Source: Nigrospora sphaerica (lineage: Eukaryota > Ascomycota > Sordariomycetes > Amphisphaeriales > Apiosporaceae). From it: 64,000 nucleotides of DNA. The notes under the pieces are model-generated. The model worked only from the letters and a program-made list of their open reading frames with translations. It was not told the origin of the DNA and did not search any database. This document shows positions 1-12,451 of this stretch, one piece after another. The position numbers and the translations under genes were made by a program. The number at the start of each line of letters is the position of its first letter. Position 1 is the stretch's first letter. The DNA is taken from the NCBI GenBank assembly GCA_018287875.1, contig JAGVVL010000001.1:806001-870000 (forward strand). The letters are read 5' to 3'.

Positions 1-3000
1 TAGACAGCAGCTCGAGTCCATCAAACGTCTTAGCATCACGTCCTAAGGACCCAAACTCCAGCCGTGGAGCTCACATTACTGTCACATGAGCTCTGTGGAG
101 ATACCGGCTTCATCACTGTGAATCTGCACAGGTCTAAGGCAATGTTCATGAGGATGGCAAGCTACCAATGGGCTCCTATACTGGCGCGGTGTCCACCAGA
201 AGCGGCGGCAACCCGCAAACGACCACACACCCACTCCTCCTCAGGACATTGAACTCGCTCTCCGGCGTCGAGAAAGTGTACGTTAACCCCCAGGCGGTAG
301 GTTCGCCGATGGGACGGAGCTACTGTGGTAACCGAGTGACCATGAAGAAACGGACGGGGGGAACGGAGCGGAACTACGATGGAGGATGAAAAAGGGATGG
401 AACAGTAGAAACGAATAACTCGAGTTATGATAGAGAAGGAGGTGGATGTTGATATCATGAATCCTGCTAATATCAACAAGGATCCGATGCAGCCTTGCCA
501 TCCTCTTTGCTCCTGAAAGATTTCATAGGCGATAGCCAAAGAGCAGCAGTGATACTGTAATCCCCGCCGCCGTCGTCCAGAGCCAGTTCCTCGGGTTGGA
601 ATCGCTCTCATGGCCATGATTCCAGTGGGGTGCCAAGCCACATGGGATGGAGAACAGGAGCAAGGTACATTTTATGGCATGCCTGCTGGGAAGCACTGGA
701 CGAAGTCCTTCGCTGCTTTTTCTTTCTTGCTTCGTGATTCTTCTGGTTGCTCGACCTCCCCAGCCCCCCTCCTCTTCTGTATTTCACTCATTCCCAGAGC
801 AACCACTCTTTGATGCCTTTCCGTTCCTCGCTCAATGCTGGCGATACCGGCACCCCCTTCCAGTCGTAGCCGCGCGAATTGCGCAGTTTCTGACTCATGG
901 TCGAACAATCCACGAGCCAGAACGGGGCCTGGCAGGCGTGCGGGCACCTTTCTCATGCTAGGGGAAGAGGGATGTACGGACTTTCCATTGGATTTGGTAG
1001 GTGATCCCAGACAAACGAGAATGCTCCAGAGAGTGTATGACGGGATAATCTTTGCTACGGGGGTGTTACCTGCTGACTTCTTCCTCTCACCACTAAACCG
1101 GCCACGAAAAGCCCTGGGTACACCGAGGTGGCAAGGGGCCTACTGACTCATCTCGAGATGTCATGTACTTTAAAGTTTTTAAAGCATTACAGATTTTCTC
1201 CCGGGCTAAGCACTTACCCGAGAGGTACCATGCCCAGGCAGGTACCGAACCAAATGTGCGGTGCCAGTGTGCCACTCGATGACTAAGTAACGCTGTTCTA
1301 CGACAGTTGCCGCGTGTCTCGAATCTTTGATATATCCCGTTGCTCGGCTTTGGTTAGTCACGACGCGATAGCGAACTTGAAGGCCTTGTGGCGTCAGGGA
1401 CAGATGTCACCGTGGTGTGTTTTGATATACCAGCATTCGCCGTTCTGGACATTCCTGACTTGCGGATGATTCTGCCGTGATAGGCAAGCATCTTTCCAGT
1501 GCCATTCCAACGAGAACCTGCCATAAGCCGGCATCACCGCTGACTACTTCCATTTGACAGGCATCACGTCTGCACCAGGCAGGACGATAGCCACGACACG
1601 AGTTGTTCGGTAGATGGGAGGCCTGACAGGGGCCCCAATAACGAAAATCTCCGGCGCCACCCCGCGACAGGCCGCTCGGGGACTTGCTATTCTGTTCATA
1701 TTTGTTGTTTGCTTCGCGCAAGGGGGGCCCGTTTGCACTGAGCATCCTCACCGGGACAGCCGAGGCATAAGAGTGTGATTTTCACCGACGCCAGGCACCT
1801 GTAGTGAATCTCCAGAGTCGTAAAGGCTACAGGGAAGTTTCCGAGACGAAGTCGTGCCTGAAACCCGACCTCTGCAGACTAGCATCGCAGCGAAGCACTG
1901 CGCCATGTTCATCTCCGGGGGGTAAATGACGGTACAAGCTCCGAGCTCAACGTTATCTCTGCCGGCGCCGCCGGAACCCGTACGTGCCACGCTTCCCGCC
2001 AAGTTGACATGTGAGCGCAACCACCCGGCTCTTGCAGCTCGGCTTTTTCAAGGGCTTGTGGTTGGCCAGAAAAGCGCCACGACTAGCTGTCGCCGCGTCC
2101 CATATGCCCGGGAGTCACCCGTGGGCTAGGGCATAGATTTGCGTTTTGAAACGTGATGCAGGCTGCCGCTCCGAGGCTGGAGGCTGTGTCCGGTGTCGAG
2201 GGGGGCTGTTGGTTGCACTTCTGCTCCTGTCGGCGAGATAAGACCAGGCACGCCACGAAGGTCGTCCACCGAGCTTATAGGGCTGCCCCTTGGGTGAAAG
2301 ATTCAGGGGTTCCAGCCGTTCAGACGTCTGTGTGCCGCGAATGCGCCAGAGCTTCGTGGCGGCGAAGTGGGATCGAGCCCAGCCCCGGCATAACAAGGCA
2401 GATATACACGCCCATGACAGCTCTGCGGTTGCAGACGCGAAACCCAGCGCAGGAGCTTCAAGTGCGGGAACGCGCCTCGTGCATCCTGACAGATGCATTG
2501 CGGTCCGCCGGCGTCATATCAATATATGGCCCAATGCCATGTCGCTTCGCTGCAGCCAGTGACGGAGAGCGCATATCTGCCCCCCTGTTTCCGCCACCGT
2601 GGCTGGCGTTGGGCCGCTAGTTGCTTGCCCATTGCAGGGCTGTAACACTGACCGTGTTCACCCTCCCCCGCGGGTGACATATCTGAGCCAAAGTCCGAGG
2701 GATCGAGGGCCAGGCTGACCGACTTCCGAGAGCTTGTGGGCGGACCGTCGGGGCCTCAGGGGGCGCTCGCGGGACAATGGATGGAAGGGAAGACCCCAGC
2801 GGCAGCATAGGCTCTGGATGAGGGGTCAGATTATGTGTGGCCGCGGACGCTGTGCTCGTGTCGCAGCGCATGAGCAAGGGGGGCAAGATGGGCAAGATTT
2901 GGTTGACGGAACCATGACACAGGCTAATCTGCATGTCGTAAGCCCGTATTGCACCATCCAAGTTAGCCTTCCACAGCCTTGGGGCCGGAATCGCGTGGCG

Positions 3001-6000
3001 AGGGGCCCTCTCGTTGGGATTTTTCAACCATGCGTATGTAGCTCGACCTATTCTCACTCAATCGAAAAAGAAGCTGGTGGGGGGGAGGGGGCTGATTGGG
3101 CGGTTCCGAGGTGCCACCCCCTCCCTCTCGGCCAAATACGAGGTTCCAGTGGTTTTGGCGGCGCGTTGGCTGCCTGGCCACCAAGAGATGCGCGCGACGT
3201 GCATCGTGTTCGTCGCCCGCGTGCGAATACACCTACAGCAGGAGCTGCCATGGGGCGCATGTGACGCGGGTCGCAGCAGACAGAGAGCGGCCTGAGGACG
3301 AAACTGCGTTATCGTATCCCTCAACATTCGCCCAGACAAGGGACACTGAGGCGGAGGGGCAGGAGGGGTTCCTCATAGACGCCGTCGGTTTTCTATACAG
3401 TAATTACCTTCCACTTTTCAGCCAGCCTCGATTGCCAAATGGTAGCCACACTCGGTCGACGCCGCCCCCCGGTCCGCTGGCTCTATACGGGCTGGCATTT
3501 CGAAGTAGTAGTAGCAGTAGCTTGCCCGATAGCAATTCATAGGGAATCTTTTTCCGCCTTCAGGATATTCTAGGTCGATTTGGATGTAAGTGGTTAGCCT
3601 CGCTGGGATGAATGCACGTCCCATATGGAAGGTCTGGACATGGAGGATTGACCGGCGGGGCTCCATTTCTAGAAAGCTCTCGTGTCGTCAATTTGCTAGC
3701 CGGTTTTGGAAAGTCCCACTTCAACTTGGCCTCGTTCCATGGCCGGATAGCGTCGTGCGCAAGTGTCCGCAACCCGATCGAACCGTTTTAGAACATTTGC
3801 AGTTTGACGAGGGTCATTCATTAGTGTGTAAGTGTGTGTCTTTACCGCCGTCTGCCCAGCCCCAGCTTTAATCTGCCATGGCGGCCAGGGGATTTGCTAT
3901 GGCTGGCCGACCACGGACGATCCGTTCACGCGCGATGGTGTAAGTAAAATTATCACGGCGGGTGGCATGAATGGATGCTGGCTGACTTGTGGATGCGTGG
4001 CACGGACGAATAGACCGAGGTCAGTTGGACCGGCAGACCGCTAGACTGACCGTCTGCCGAGTTTACGGGTTGCGCGTACTGAAACCGAACGATCTCGCAG
4101 CACTGGCAAGCAGCCCTCTTACGCGTTGGCAACACGGGAGACAAGCTGGATCCAGGGTGGCTCGCAAGCCTTCCAGCCTGCCTAGGACAGCATCGTTTCT
4201 GTTTCGCCCAGTTGTCCGGGCCATGGCACCGGATTTTCCGGCCTTTCGGACTGCCAGGTCTGGGAGGCGTCCAAACAGGTCGTGGCCAAAGTATTGGGAC
4301 CACGGCCACTTTTGCACAGGCCGAAAAGACCGGACGAGGGATTTGACTATCTAGGTATCCTCGAGTGCCACCCACTGAGTCAGTCTGCCTGCCCGCAAGC
4401 TGGCTGGTAGGCCACCCACCTGTCAAAAGTGAAGATGAAGCGGGAGGAGCGGGAGTCGCCTTTTGCGTGATTGCGACTGGCATCCACCCGAGCGAGTCTC
4501 CGGATCGTCAGTCCGTATTCTGCTCTCTGCCATCCAGTATCAGTTAGGACCATCTGGGGCCACGAATCCAGTCGTACGCAGCAAAGCTGGTGGTGGATCT
4601 CCGGAGCACTGCCAGCCCCCCACATACGCTTTCAGGCAATGACAGCAGGCAATCGGCCGATCAGACGCCCAGGGGACCTATTGGCCAGGTACGCCTAGCG
4701 CCATGCGACCTCTTATCGCCCTTGTTCGTATATGTACTAGAGGTAGCATTGTCGCCCGCCCGCGGACGGGGAGGGCGCAGGGGACGAAGAGATGGGATTT
4801 GTCCAGAATTCGGTTGCCTAGAGCGGGCTCGAGGATGGGTGGACGGGTCTGTACGTCTACCGAAGAGGGCGACTGTAGCCCACGCGGGGTCAGGTATCTA
4901 CTATCCTTGAAACTAGGGAGAAACAACCGAAGGCTCTCGAGGCTGCTGGCACACAAAAGGCATCGGTTGGGTGGACTTAACCCTACTTCGTTGGATGGGA
5001 TGAACCCTGGTCATTCCTCCGCCTGGATCCATCCATCGGCGAGCTTGTTGTCAGTCTTCCCCGCCTGTCACGATGAAATATTGTGTCCGGCAGGTCGGAC
5101 CCAGAGTCTAGGCCTTTGGCCCAACGTGGGAGTCAAGGTATGGTGGCATGGGCAGCGGTACCGCCTTGCCTGCTTCCCGTGCGTGTCTGGGGGGCTATCA
5201 GACCGATGGCAACTCGCACGAGCGTGCCTTCACGTTTGCTCATACGAGACGTACTTGGTAGACACCCTAGGAAAGGGGTCGGGAGAGTCCAGGCGAGCCC
5301 GATGACTTTCAATGCTGGTGCAGTTTGTCATTCCGTGGTGTATTGCGTTGGTAAAGTCAGCGACCGATGAGTTGTGGGCCGTAAACTGGGCAAAAACAAA
5401 ACACCAAATACGGAAAACTAGAGGTAGGTACAACGTGAAGGAGATGGACTATCCAGCATAGCCCTACACATCCATACTCGATTCGGCCTGTCAGTCCATG
5501 ATTCACCACCAGTCAAGAAACCGATGGAAACTGGAGGCCACGCCAGTGCCGCCTATCCCTGGCCGAAATGCGCCCCGGACGCGTAAACCTTGACGAGGCA
5601 CGGCATGTACTGTAAGCGTAGACTTGGTAAAGGCCCGCCACGTTTCCAGATACCTCGTAGCCTGGGAATACCTCATCAGACCGACTAAGCCGGCGGCCGA
5701 AGCGGATCAGCTGTTGGGCGTTGTCGATGCCTCAACCGAGTGTTCCCGACAACCACCTCCCGTTTGCTGGCCCCTCTGCTTGTTTGTGCTGATTTCCCCC
5801 CATTTGCGTCTCTCGAGATTTCTCTCGGCCGGTTTTCCTCGCATCACCACCACGAGCGGAAGCTGTCGACATAATCCCTGCTCATCTTCCAGCATCATCC
5901 CCCATCCCATCTTGCGCTCTCTCCTCTTGCATCCGCACCGGCCCCAGGCACTCGGGCGCGTGCTCACGCCCACGCTCACGCCCACGCAGCATTTTGAGTT

Positions 6001-8089
6001 TGCCTCGCGGCATTGCCGGGTATACGGTATCTCACTTGATGCTTGCCCGTCATCCCGCCGCAAATACTCTCGTCCCATCGTACTCGTACAAGCGCCCCTT
6101 AAGACGGCGAAGGAGAGCGCAAGGCAGAAGTTGAAAACAAGCCGTGTCAGAGGCTTGAAGATTCGATCAGCGCTCAGTTTTGTTCCCCTCCCACCACCAT
6201 CCACCCGCTCCTGTCGGCACTTTTCCCCGGCGTCCCCTTACAGATTCCCTGTACCCAGCACCCGAAAACCCACGAGGCACTTGGCGCCCGAGCGACCAGC
6301 GGAGCCAACACGGATCGCTAACTTCTCCGCCCCGTCAACGCTTCTCACGACCAGCAGACCCGACAGATTGACACGCTCCAAACGCGGTTGACGTCATTCC
6401 GACCACATCACAGCGCATCACCTACGTAGTGGGCTGTGTTCCAGAACCCGGCAGCACTCTTTCTCGAGTCAGAAGTCGGCAGGACCAATCAGCCCCTGCG
6501 ACAAAGTCAAAAGCCGACAACTGGAGGCCAGGGACACCTCTCGCTGGGCCGCAGAGTAGTGGGAAGTGGATAGACCGACGGCCATTAACTCGTCGCGCCG
6601 CCAAGCCCCCGCGCGGCCGTAGCTGGGCACAGCCAGACAATCTCGCCAGCCACTGGAAAACCAGCACTGGGATTGAGCCAGCTAGGCAAGCCCAGGGAGA
6701 GCGCTTGAGCTAGACCGGCCACTTTTCTTTCGGATTCGGCCTGGCCTGCTGCCATTCTGTCTGCCTCATTGATCGCGACCGCTGCCGTCCTCTTTTTGCA
6801 GGTGCCGGTGCCTGCTGTTCCTGCTTGCTCGGAGGGGTGGCTGGTACTGACTGACCGGTACTTGACCCGTCACTCTTGTCGTTGCTGCTGCTTCTTTTCC
6901 TGCTGCAAGCTGCCTACCTACCTATAGGTACACACCTAGACACTTGCAGAGAAGAGGTGTCCACGGCACGTACATATACCGACACACCACCCTTTTCGCT
7001 CACCACGTAGGCGAACCCGTACGTACATCTACGCGCGCGTTCGTCCGGCGTGGACATCTGCAGGCAGGCCCGGGTTCGTACCCCAAGCCCCCAAAACCAG
7101 CCAAGCAAGCGCAATAAGAGGTATCCCGCGCGGCGCCCACTCAACATCCAACCACTCACATATACCCCGGGCACGCCCGGCCACCTTTCCCTGATTTCCT
7201 TGTTATTCTGAGACGCAGGGCTGGGATTCATACCGCTTCCCGTCGTGTATCCGCCCTTCTCCGGCCGCCCGACAGACAGACACTACCGTCTGCTTTACCC
7301 GCTCTTCGGCTCAGGGATTCCAGTGCCCGTTTCCACTTGGTTGTCCAACGGTGGACACGCCAAACCGATCATCCACTTGCCCCCCAAAACGTAGCTGAGG
7401 AACTGACTGCTACACACTACCCCATTCTCGCGCACCCGCTCACTCGCTTGGCGAGAGAGACAAGGAGACCAGAACCCGGGACGCCCGACAAAGATCGACG
7501 TGCATGTCATCGCAACACTGACTGCACGACTGCCCACTAGCAGCTTCCTGCCGTCGCCTGTTCTGTTTGCGCCCATTGCCCGCCCGCAGGTCTCGATTGG
7601 CCTTTGCAACAGAGACGCGATTGTGTTGCAAATAAGAAACGCCGTGACTCCGCAGGCCACCCAGACGCCGGCCCCGACGCGTTGGACTCCTGAAATACTC
7701 CCCCCCCCAGGTCGCCGGTTCATAAGACCCGGCCCCTCGACGATAAGGCTGGAGCCAGGATTACGGTCTCTGCCGCCCCTGACTCGTCCGTCCTCTGTAG
7801 GCGTTTCGCCGCTCCTTCGCTCCGCGTGGATCTCTCTGTGCCCTGGCCGAACAGGAAACCGCAATCCCCATCCCGGTCGACCAGAGAGTCCCATCCTGGA
7901 TAGCACGGCACTGCCGGCCATTACCCATCAACCCACATAACCAACGATCGCTGCTTAGCACGTTGCACTGTCGTTCCCTCATCCACCTCGAACTCCACCT
8001 TCCAGTCCACTTCCCATACCAACTCCACCGACCGATCGTGGGATTCCGGTGTTGTCTTATAACGGGAGTACTCGCCCGTGTCCGCAAAG
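1..8089. other. Long intergenic region, no supportable gene
   Basis: I found no reading frame in these 8 kb that resembles a known protein family or joins into a spliced gene. The open frames are short, overlap each other on both strands, and have composition typical of non-coding GC-rich DNA. The part from about 5,750 to 8,080 is C/T-rich on the + strand and looks like promoter and leader DNA of the gene at 8090. It contains a direct duplication of GCTCACGCCCAC near 5963-5986, GACAGACAGACAC near 7270, and a TACCTA/TAGGTA element at 6914-6930. A lineage-specific gene with many small exons could be missed by eye. Confidence 0.6.
6914..6930. promoter_or_regulatory. TACCTA/TAGGTA palindromic element
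   Basis: The sequence CTACCTACCTATAGGTA is partly palindromic. It lies 1.2 kb upstream of the DUF2406 gene. Very similar CTACCTACC/TAGGTA clusters recur in most gene-free stretches of this window, including upstream of the AKR, TIM-barrel, HEM14, NAB2 and UPF0261 genes. The role is unknown; the repetition is what I see, and a regulatory function is inference. Confidence 0.3.
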
Positions 8090-9654
8090 ATGGCGTCCCA
8101 AACATACACCAACCCGTCGCTGTCCGCTGCTCAACACGCGCCGTCCCCACAACAGCGGCAACAGCAGTACCAGGAGTATCCGAACTACACGCATCCGGCG
8201 TTGCTCCAACAGCGCCAAGAATCGCCGCAGCGACCCCAGCCTGCACCGCGGCATTCTCGTCAAGAGTCGTCCAGTCAGTACAGCAGCCAGAGCCATGAAC
8301 CGGAGCGCACCCGACCCAAGTCGAGGGGCTTCAGCTTCCACTCCAACAAGTCCTCCAAAGCTGAAAAAAAGGATATAGGTAGCAGCGCTCGTAAGGTCAC
8401 CACCACCAACTTGCACGAGACTTCGGCCGAGAAGGAATCCAAGCGCCTCCACACCAAGGCCGATCCGACTGTCGCCATGCAGGAAGCAGAACCAGGTACT
8501 TGAGGGTGCTGATGTTGCGGTACGCCGAGGTTTCCTCTAACATTGCCTTCGCAGGTGCCGAGTTCCGCAACAAGGAACGCTCTCTTCCACACATGCGTGA
8601 AATCGATTGGAAAGAGCCCGATGGCAGACCAGTCGGTCAGTCAATGGCAATCGGTCCCGGCCGCGGGCCCCCTTGGACTAATTGAGGAGCAGAGCACCCC
8701 GATCGGTCGAATCCCTCGCGTAGTAAGTATGAACGACCGCTCGAGACGATTCGGAAACTCGAGGCGGCCATCGACGGCAGCTACAACAGCCGCCAATCCA
8801 TGTATCGCGCCGACTCCGACTCGGTGGCCAACTTCAACCGGAGAAGTGGCTACTATGGCAGCGGCTCTGGCTGTAGGTTGCCCTGGCTGCCGGCTTTTGT
8901 CGGCGCCTACCCCGACGCTCACTTGGGCCTGGCTCATATGTATCATCCTGCAGACAACGGTGCCTCGACCCCGCGATTCCCCCAGGACAGCTACTACGGG
9001 GGCCGCCCAATGTCCACGAGCCGACCCGATAGCGTCATGTTCGACCCGCGATCCTCTGCCATGCTGAATGCCCCCCCCGGAGGCAACCCCCGAGATAGCT
9101 ACTTCGACGGGTACGAATCGGCGGCGTACGGCTATGGTGGCGGCGTCAGCGGCGGCGGTGGAAGCAGCAGTGGCAGAAATAGGTATTCTCGCTCGCAAAC
9201 CAACCCGAACATGCCCGGTCGCACTGCTGCCGACCGAAACGTCTATCCCGTCGCCAACAACCACCGCTCTTACGAAACTGTGGCTTCGGGATCGGGCGGC
9301 AGCATAAGCAATGGCGAGCCGGCAGGATATCAAACTGATCCCACTAGCAGTGAGAACAGCTCCATCGACCGTCGCATGCCTGCCAGACGCCAGGAGCCCG
9401 TCAATGACTATGGCATCAGCTTTGGCCAGTCGCCGAGCTACCAGCCTCCCAGCTTGGGGGTGCCGGCCTCGCAGCCGCGGACCATGCCCAGCGAAAGCAT
9501 CCCCGTCGGTGTCCCTATGCCGTCAAAGCAGGGCGGTGGGGGTGGACTCTTGCGCAAGACGACTTCCAAGGCGACTGCCGCCACGCAGCAGAGGCCCGAG
9601 GTGGGAGATAAGCGCAAGAGTTGGTTCTCTCGCCGCTTCAGCAAGAGTTCGTAA
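8090..9654 (+). CDS. DUF2406 family protein
   Basis: Predicted 455 aa protein of the fungal DUF2406 family, whose biochemical role is not established. Model: exons 8090-8495, 8555-8635, 8693-8872 and 8954-9654. Introns are 59, 57 and 81 nt, and the first carries a CTAAC branch point. The family core is assembled only by splicing: LHETSAEKESKRLHTKADPT (about aa 108-127), then DPDGRPVEHPDRSNPSRSKY and ERPLETIRKLEAAIDGSYNS across exons 2 and 3. The first 100 residues are Gln/Pro/Ser-rich. The C-terminal half is Gly/Ser/Tyr/Pro-rich, apparently disordered, and ends in a basic KRKSWFSRRFSKSS tail that could bind membranes or acidic partners (inference). The start is the first ATG after a pyrimidine-rich leader; a GTG four codons upstream is not used. 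Intron 3 is the least certain because it is a multiple of three and free of stops. The gene converges with VMA21. Confidence 0.85.
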
Positions 9655-10808
9655 ACTTGCTGGGCCAGGCGGTTCGATGGCGTGCGCAACTGATGTGAGG
9701 GCGGGACTTTCGACGCTTGATTTTCAACAAAGATACCCAACGTCTGAGTGGCGGCTCGTGGGATTCCTCCCTGAGGGGTCGCCACAGCCGCGTTTGCGTC
9801 CTCTTCACGCCAATGTCACATCGAGCGCAAAGCGCGCGACGAACGGCGGCAGTGTGGTGGACAAGAACACTATGGGCACACGAAAACCACGACTACTGAT
9901 AATGACACTATCCGCGGACCTCCGTCAGGGACGGATACCTGCTCCTTGCATTAGTGGTATCTGATGATGCATGAGCAGGGTTTTGGCTTTCTTTGTTTTT
10001 TTTCTTCTTTTTGGGAACAGCCTTCGAAGACGAAGGCAACGAGGCGTCGGAAGGTGTCTAGGGGCGACGTTATGGAATGGCAAGTGGAATCTCGGTTGAC
10101 GGGACCACGTGCGAGTTTGAGTACATACTGGATCGGGGTCCGCAGAGGAACGCGGCGTGCTGGCGAGCAAGCAGCGCTGGTTGGATGCTCTTGATCGTGG
10201 CGTGTTGGGATTACGGAATGGTGGGAGGGAACACCATGGGGATGATTACATTATCGTTTTGAGCAGGCAGCGGACCTCCGAGACGACAACTCGACATGCC
10301 TTTTTTTGCGTTGGCATTTGCGAGTCTAAATACCCCGCACAACCCATCATTAATATGACCCCCTTCTTCGTCACCCGTGGCCAAGTACCACTCACGAGGT
10401 CCTCGAGGAAATGAGTCTCGGCATTCCTACAAAGCTGCAGCATTGTACGCCGTGGCTCGTCTGCGGGAACATGGTGGTTTGTGGAATTAGAAGATGAAGA
10501 TCTACGTCACATCGTGGCATAATTGAAACCGGACTTCATTCATGCATGGTATAGACGCTGGAACTTGTTTGCACTGTGCTATACGCAATTACGCTGCCTG
10601 CCTGAGTGCGTCGTACGGGATGTTGCCGGCTTCCCCAGCCAGAAGCAAGCTCTGTATGTCCATGCACAAGCGCCACAGCATAACGTGATAAATACACCCG
10701 GCGGCTTCCTACCAGTTGCATGTTGATCGCCGTCGCCACTTGTTGCTCCGAGCGATATTGAAAGATGCTACGGAAGGTGAAGCAACAATGGAAGCCTGGC
10801 CGGCCAGC
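9655..10808. other. Intergenic region between convergent genes
   Basis: This region holds the 3' flanks of the DUF2406 gene (+) and VMA21 (-). I see only short overlapping frames and a T-rich stretch near 9985-10010 that could belong to a 3' UTR. No gene is supported. Confidence 0.6.
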
Positions 10809-11387
10809 TCATCGATCCTTCTTTCCCTCATTCTTCTTCGTGTCTAGCTGGTCTGATTGATCCTCATTGTACGCCACAACAATGTAGCCGATGAGAACCA
10901 CGTTGGCCATGACGGCCGCCATAGCGCCGGCAAATGTCGAGTTTCCTGGGGGAGAAGGGTGATCAGCTCTGCTTCTATCGATCCCCTGAAGAGAGGCCGG
11001 GGAATAAGGATCAACCGGCGATCTGGCATACTCACCTCGGAAAACAGTGTCCACCGTGGCATAGTAGGAGCCAATGGGGACTACAATCATGGCCAGGGTA
11101 AAGAACAGGAGCTTCATGATGACATGGCTGTTGAGGGGCATGGGTCAGCAGACAGCAGGCGGAGAGCGTTTGCAGAAGACCCTTTTCTTCATGAAAAGCC
11201 TGTTATTCGCCCTGTGGCGGCGGAGAGACTGGCGGGAAGAAAAGGGACTTTTTGTTACGGCCGAGGGTGGTGGGACTCACGTAGGCACAGCCGGAGAGAT
11301 GTTGGACTTTTCGTTGCTGGGGGAGTTGGGTCCCTCATCCTGATCGAGGATGGTCTTCTCGGATGAGACGATGCGGCGGGTCGACAT
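10809..11387 (-). CDS. VMA21: V-ATPase assembly factor Vma21
   Basis: Predicted 111 aa integral membrane protein of the ER that helps assemble the Vo sector of the vacuolar H+-ATPase. Model on the minus strand: exons 11281-11387, 11036-11127 and 10809-10945, with introns of 153 and 90 nt and canonical GTGAGT donors. The protein starts MSTRRIVSSEKT. It has two hydrophobic segments (about aa 41-62, MKLLFFTLAMIVVPIGSYY, and about aa 72-92, GAMAAVMANVVLIGYIVVAY) separated by a short FRGNSTF loop, which is the diagnostic Vma21 pattern. It ends in KKDR, a KKxx-type ER retrieval signal as in yeast Vma21. The second intron is a multiple of three without a stop, so its retention would insert 30 residues into the loop. 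The size matches the family (about 80-115 aa). It is divergent from FUN30. Confidence 0.93.
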
Positions 11388-12451
11388 GACGGGCGGGGTG
11401 CCGATTGGCGGTTTCTACCACTGGAGGGCTGTCCGTTTCTAGGTTGTAGTGGCTACACTTGTTGCTGTCTGGCTTGACGACTGCGTGAGGGTGGTTTGGA
11501 TGAGTGAGTGAGGCTGCATGTTGGTTACGTTCCCGCAGGCGATGCGATGAAAGGAGCCCCACTTTGGTAGGACCGTAGGGCCAATAGGACCCCAACGGGA
11601 CTACCGGCTCGCATCTAGGCCACTTTACACAGTAGCTGCGAGGCCTACGAAGAGGTACCTAATCGTTCAAGCTGCCGCGATGAATGGTGCGCAGTTTCTC
11701 GTCCGTACCCGAGGCCATCGCTGAGTATCTAGCCATGAAAAGCACACAAACTGGTTGAGACGGTTTTGTCAGATGGTGCGAGACGGCACAGTAGTGTAAC
11801 CAAGAGTCAATCAGAGTCGTCAAGGCCACTTGCGCTGGGGTGTGACGGTGTCTCTGCCACAATACCATCATCCATGTACGGCCAACGTCCCATAATACTA
11901 CTAGACCGCGCTAACAAAGATGTGTGGCAAAGTACCCCAGTAGCCTACTTACTTATGCTGCTTTGGTATGTCCCCCCACCTGGATTCCATTAAACCTTGC
12001 AGGTCTATCACCTGACATCGCGTTCTCGATACCAGGCGCGCTAGAGCGGAACGACGCCAAAATTCTGGTGCCAGTCTCTGTCTTCCACTCGGCCATACCT
12101 CTCTCCCTAGCTGCCGTGCGCGCGTCCTGCAATTGTCCCGCCCGGCAGACAGACAACCCGACAGACAGAGAGGGAGGGGCCATTGCATGCTCTTTTGTCT
12201 TTTATCCGGCCTGCATTGTCTTGTTTTAGTCTGTGTACTTTGGTTGCCCCAACCAACAAGACTGCGGGGGGGGAAAGAGAGAGAAAGAGAGAGCCGACTT
12301 GTCGCCGCTGCTTATCGTGTTGCGCCTCTGGCTCTAATCACCATACTCGATCTTTTGTGTCTTCACTTTCCAGCCAAGCCTACACTGCCGCCGGGGGCTT
12401 CATTTCTTCCTTTCTCTCTTCTTCTCCGCCGGTGCACGGCCTTTCATCGAG
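11388..12451. other. Divergent promoter region VMA21/FUN30
   Basis: About 1.06 kb shared by the divergent VMA21 and FUN30 starts. It contains a purine run of GA repeats at about 12266-12293 and a pyrimidine-rich tract just upstream of the FUN30 ATG. No gene is supported. Confidence 0.6.
12404..12433 (+). promoter_or_regulatory. Pyrimidine tract before FUN30 start
   Basis: An almost pure C/T stretch lies about 20-50 nt upstream of the ATG. Such tracts commonly mark transcription start regions and leaders in filamentous ascomycetes. A promoter role is inferred from position and composition only. Confidence 0.4.

Noticed and set aside
5624..6391. 255-codon frame upstream of DUF2406
   Set aside because: Translates C/T-rich leader-like DNA into Ser/Pro/Arg-rich sequence, with overlapping frames on the other strand.
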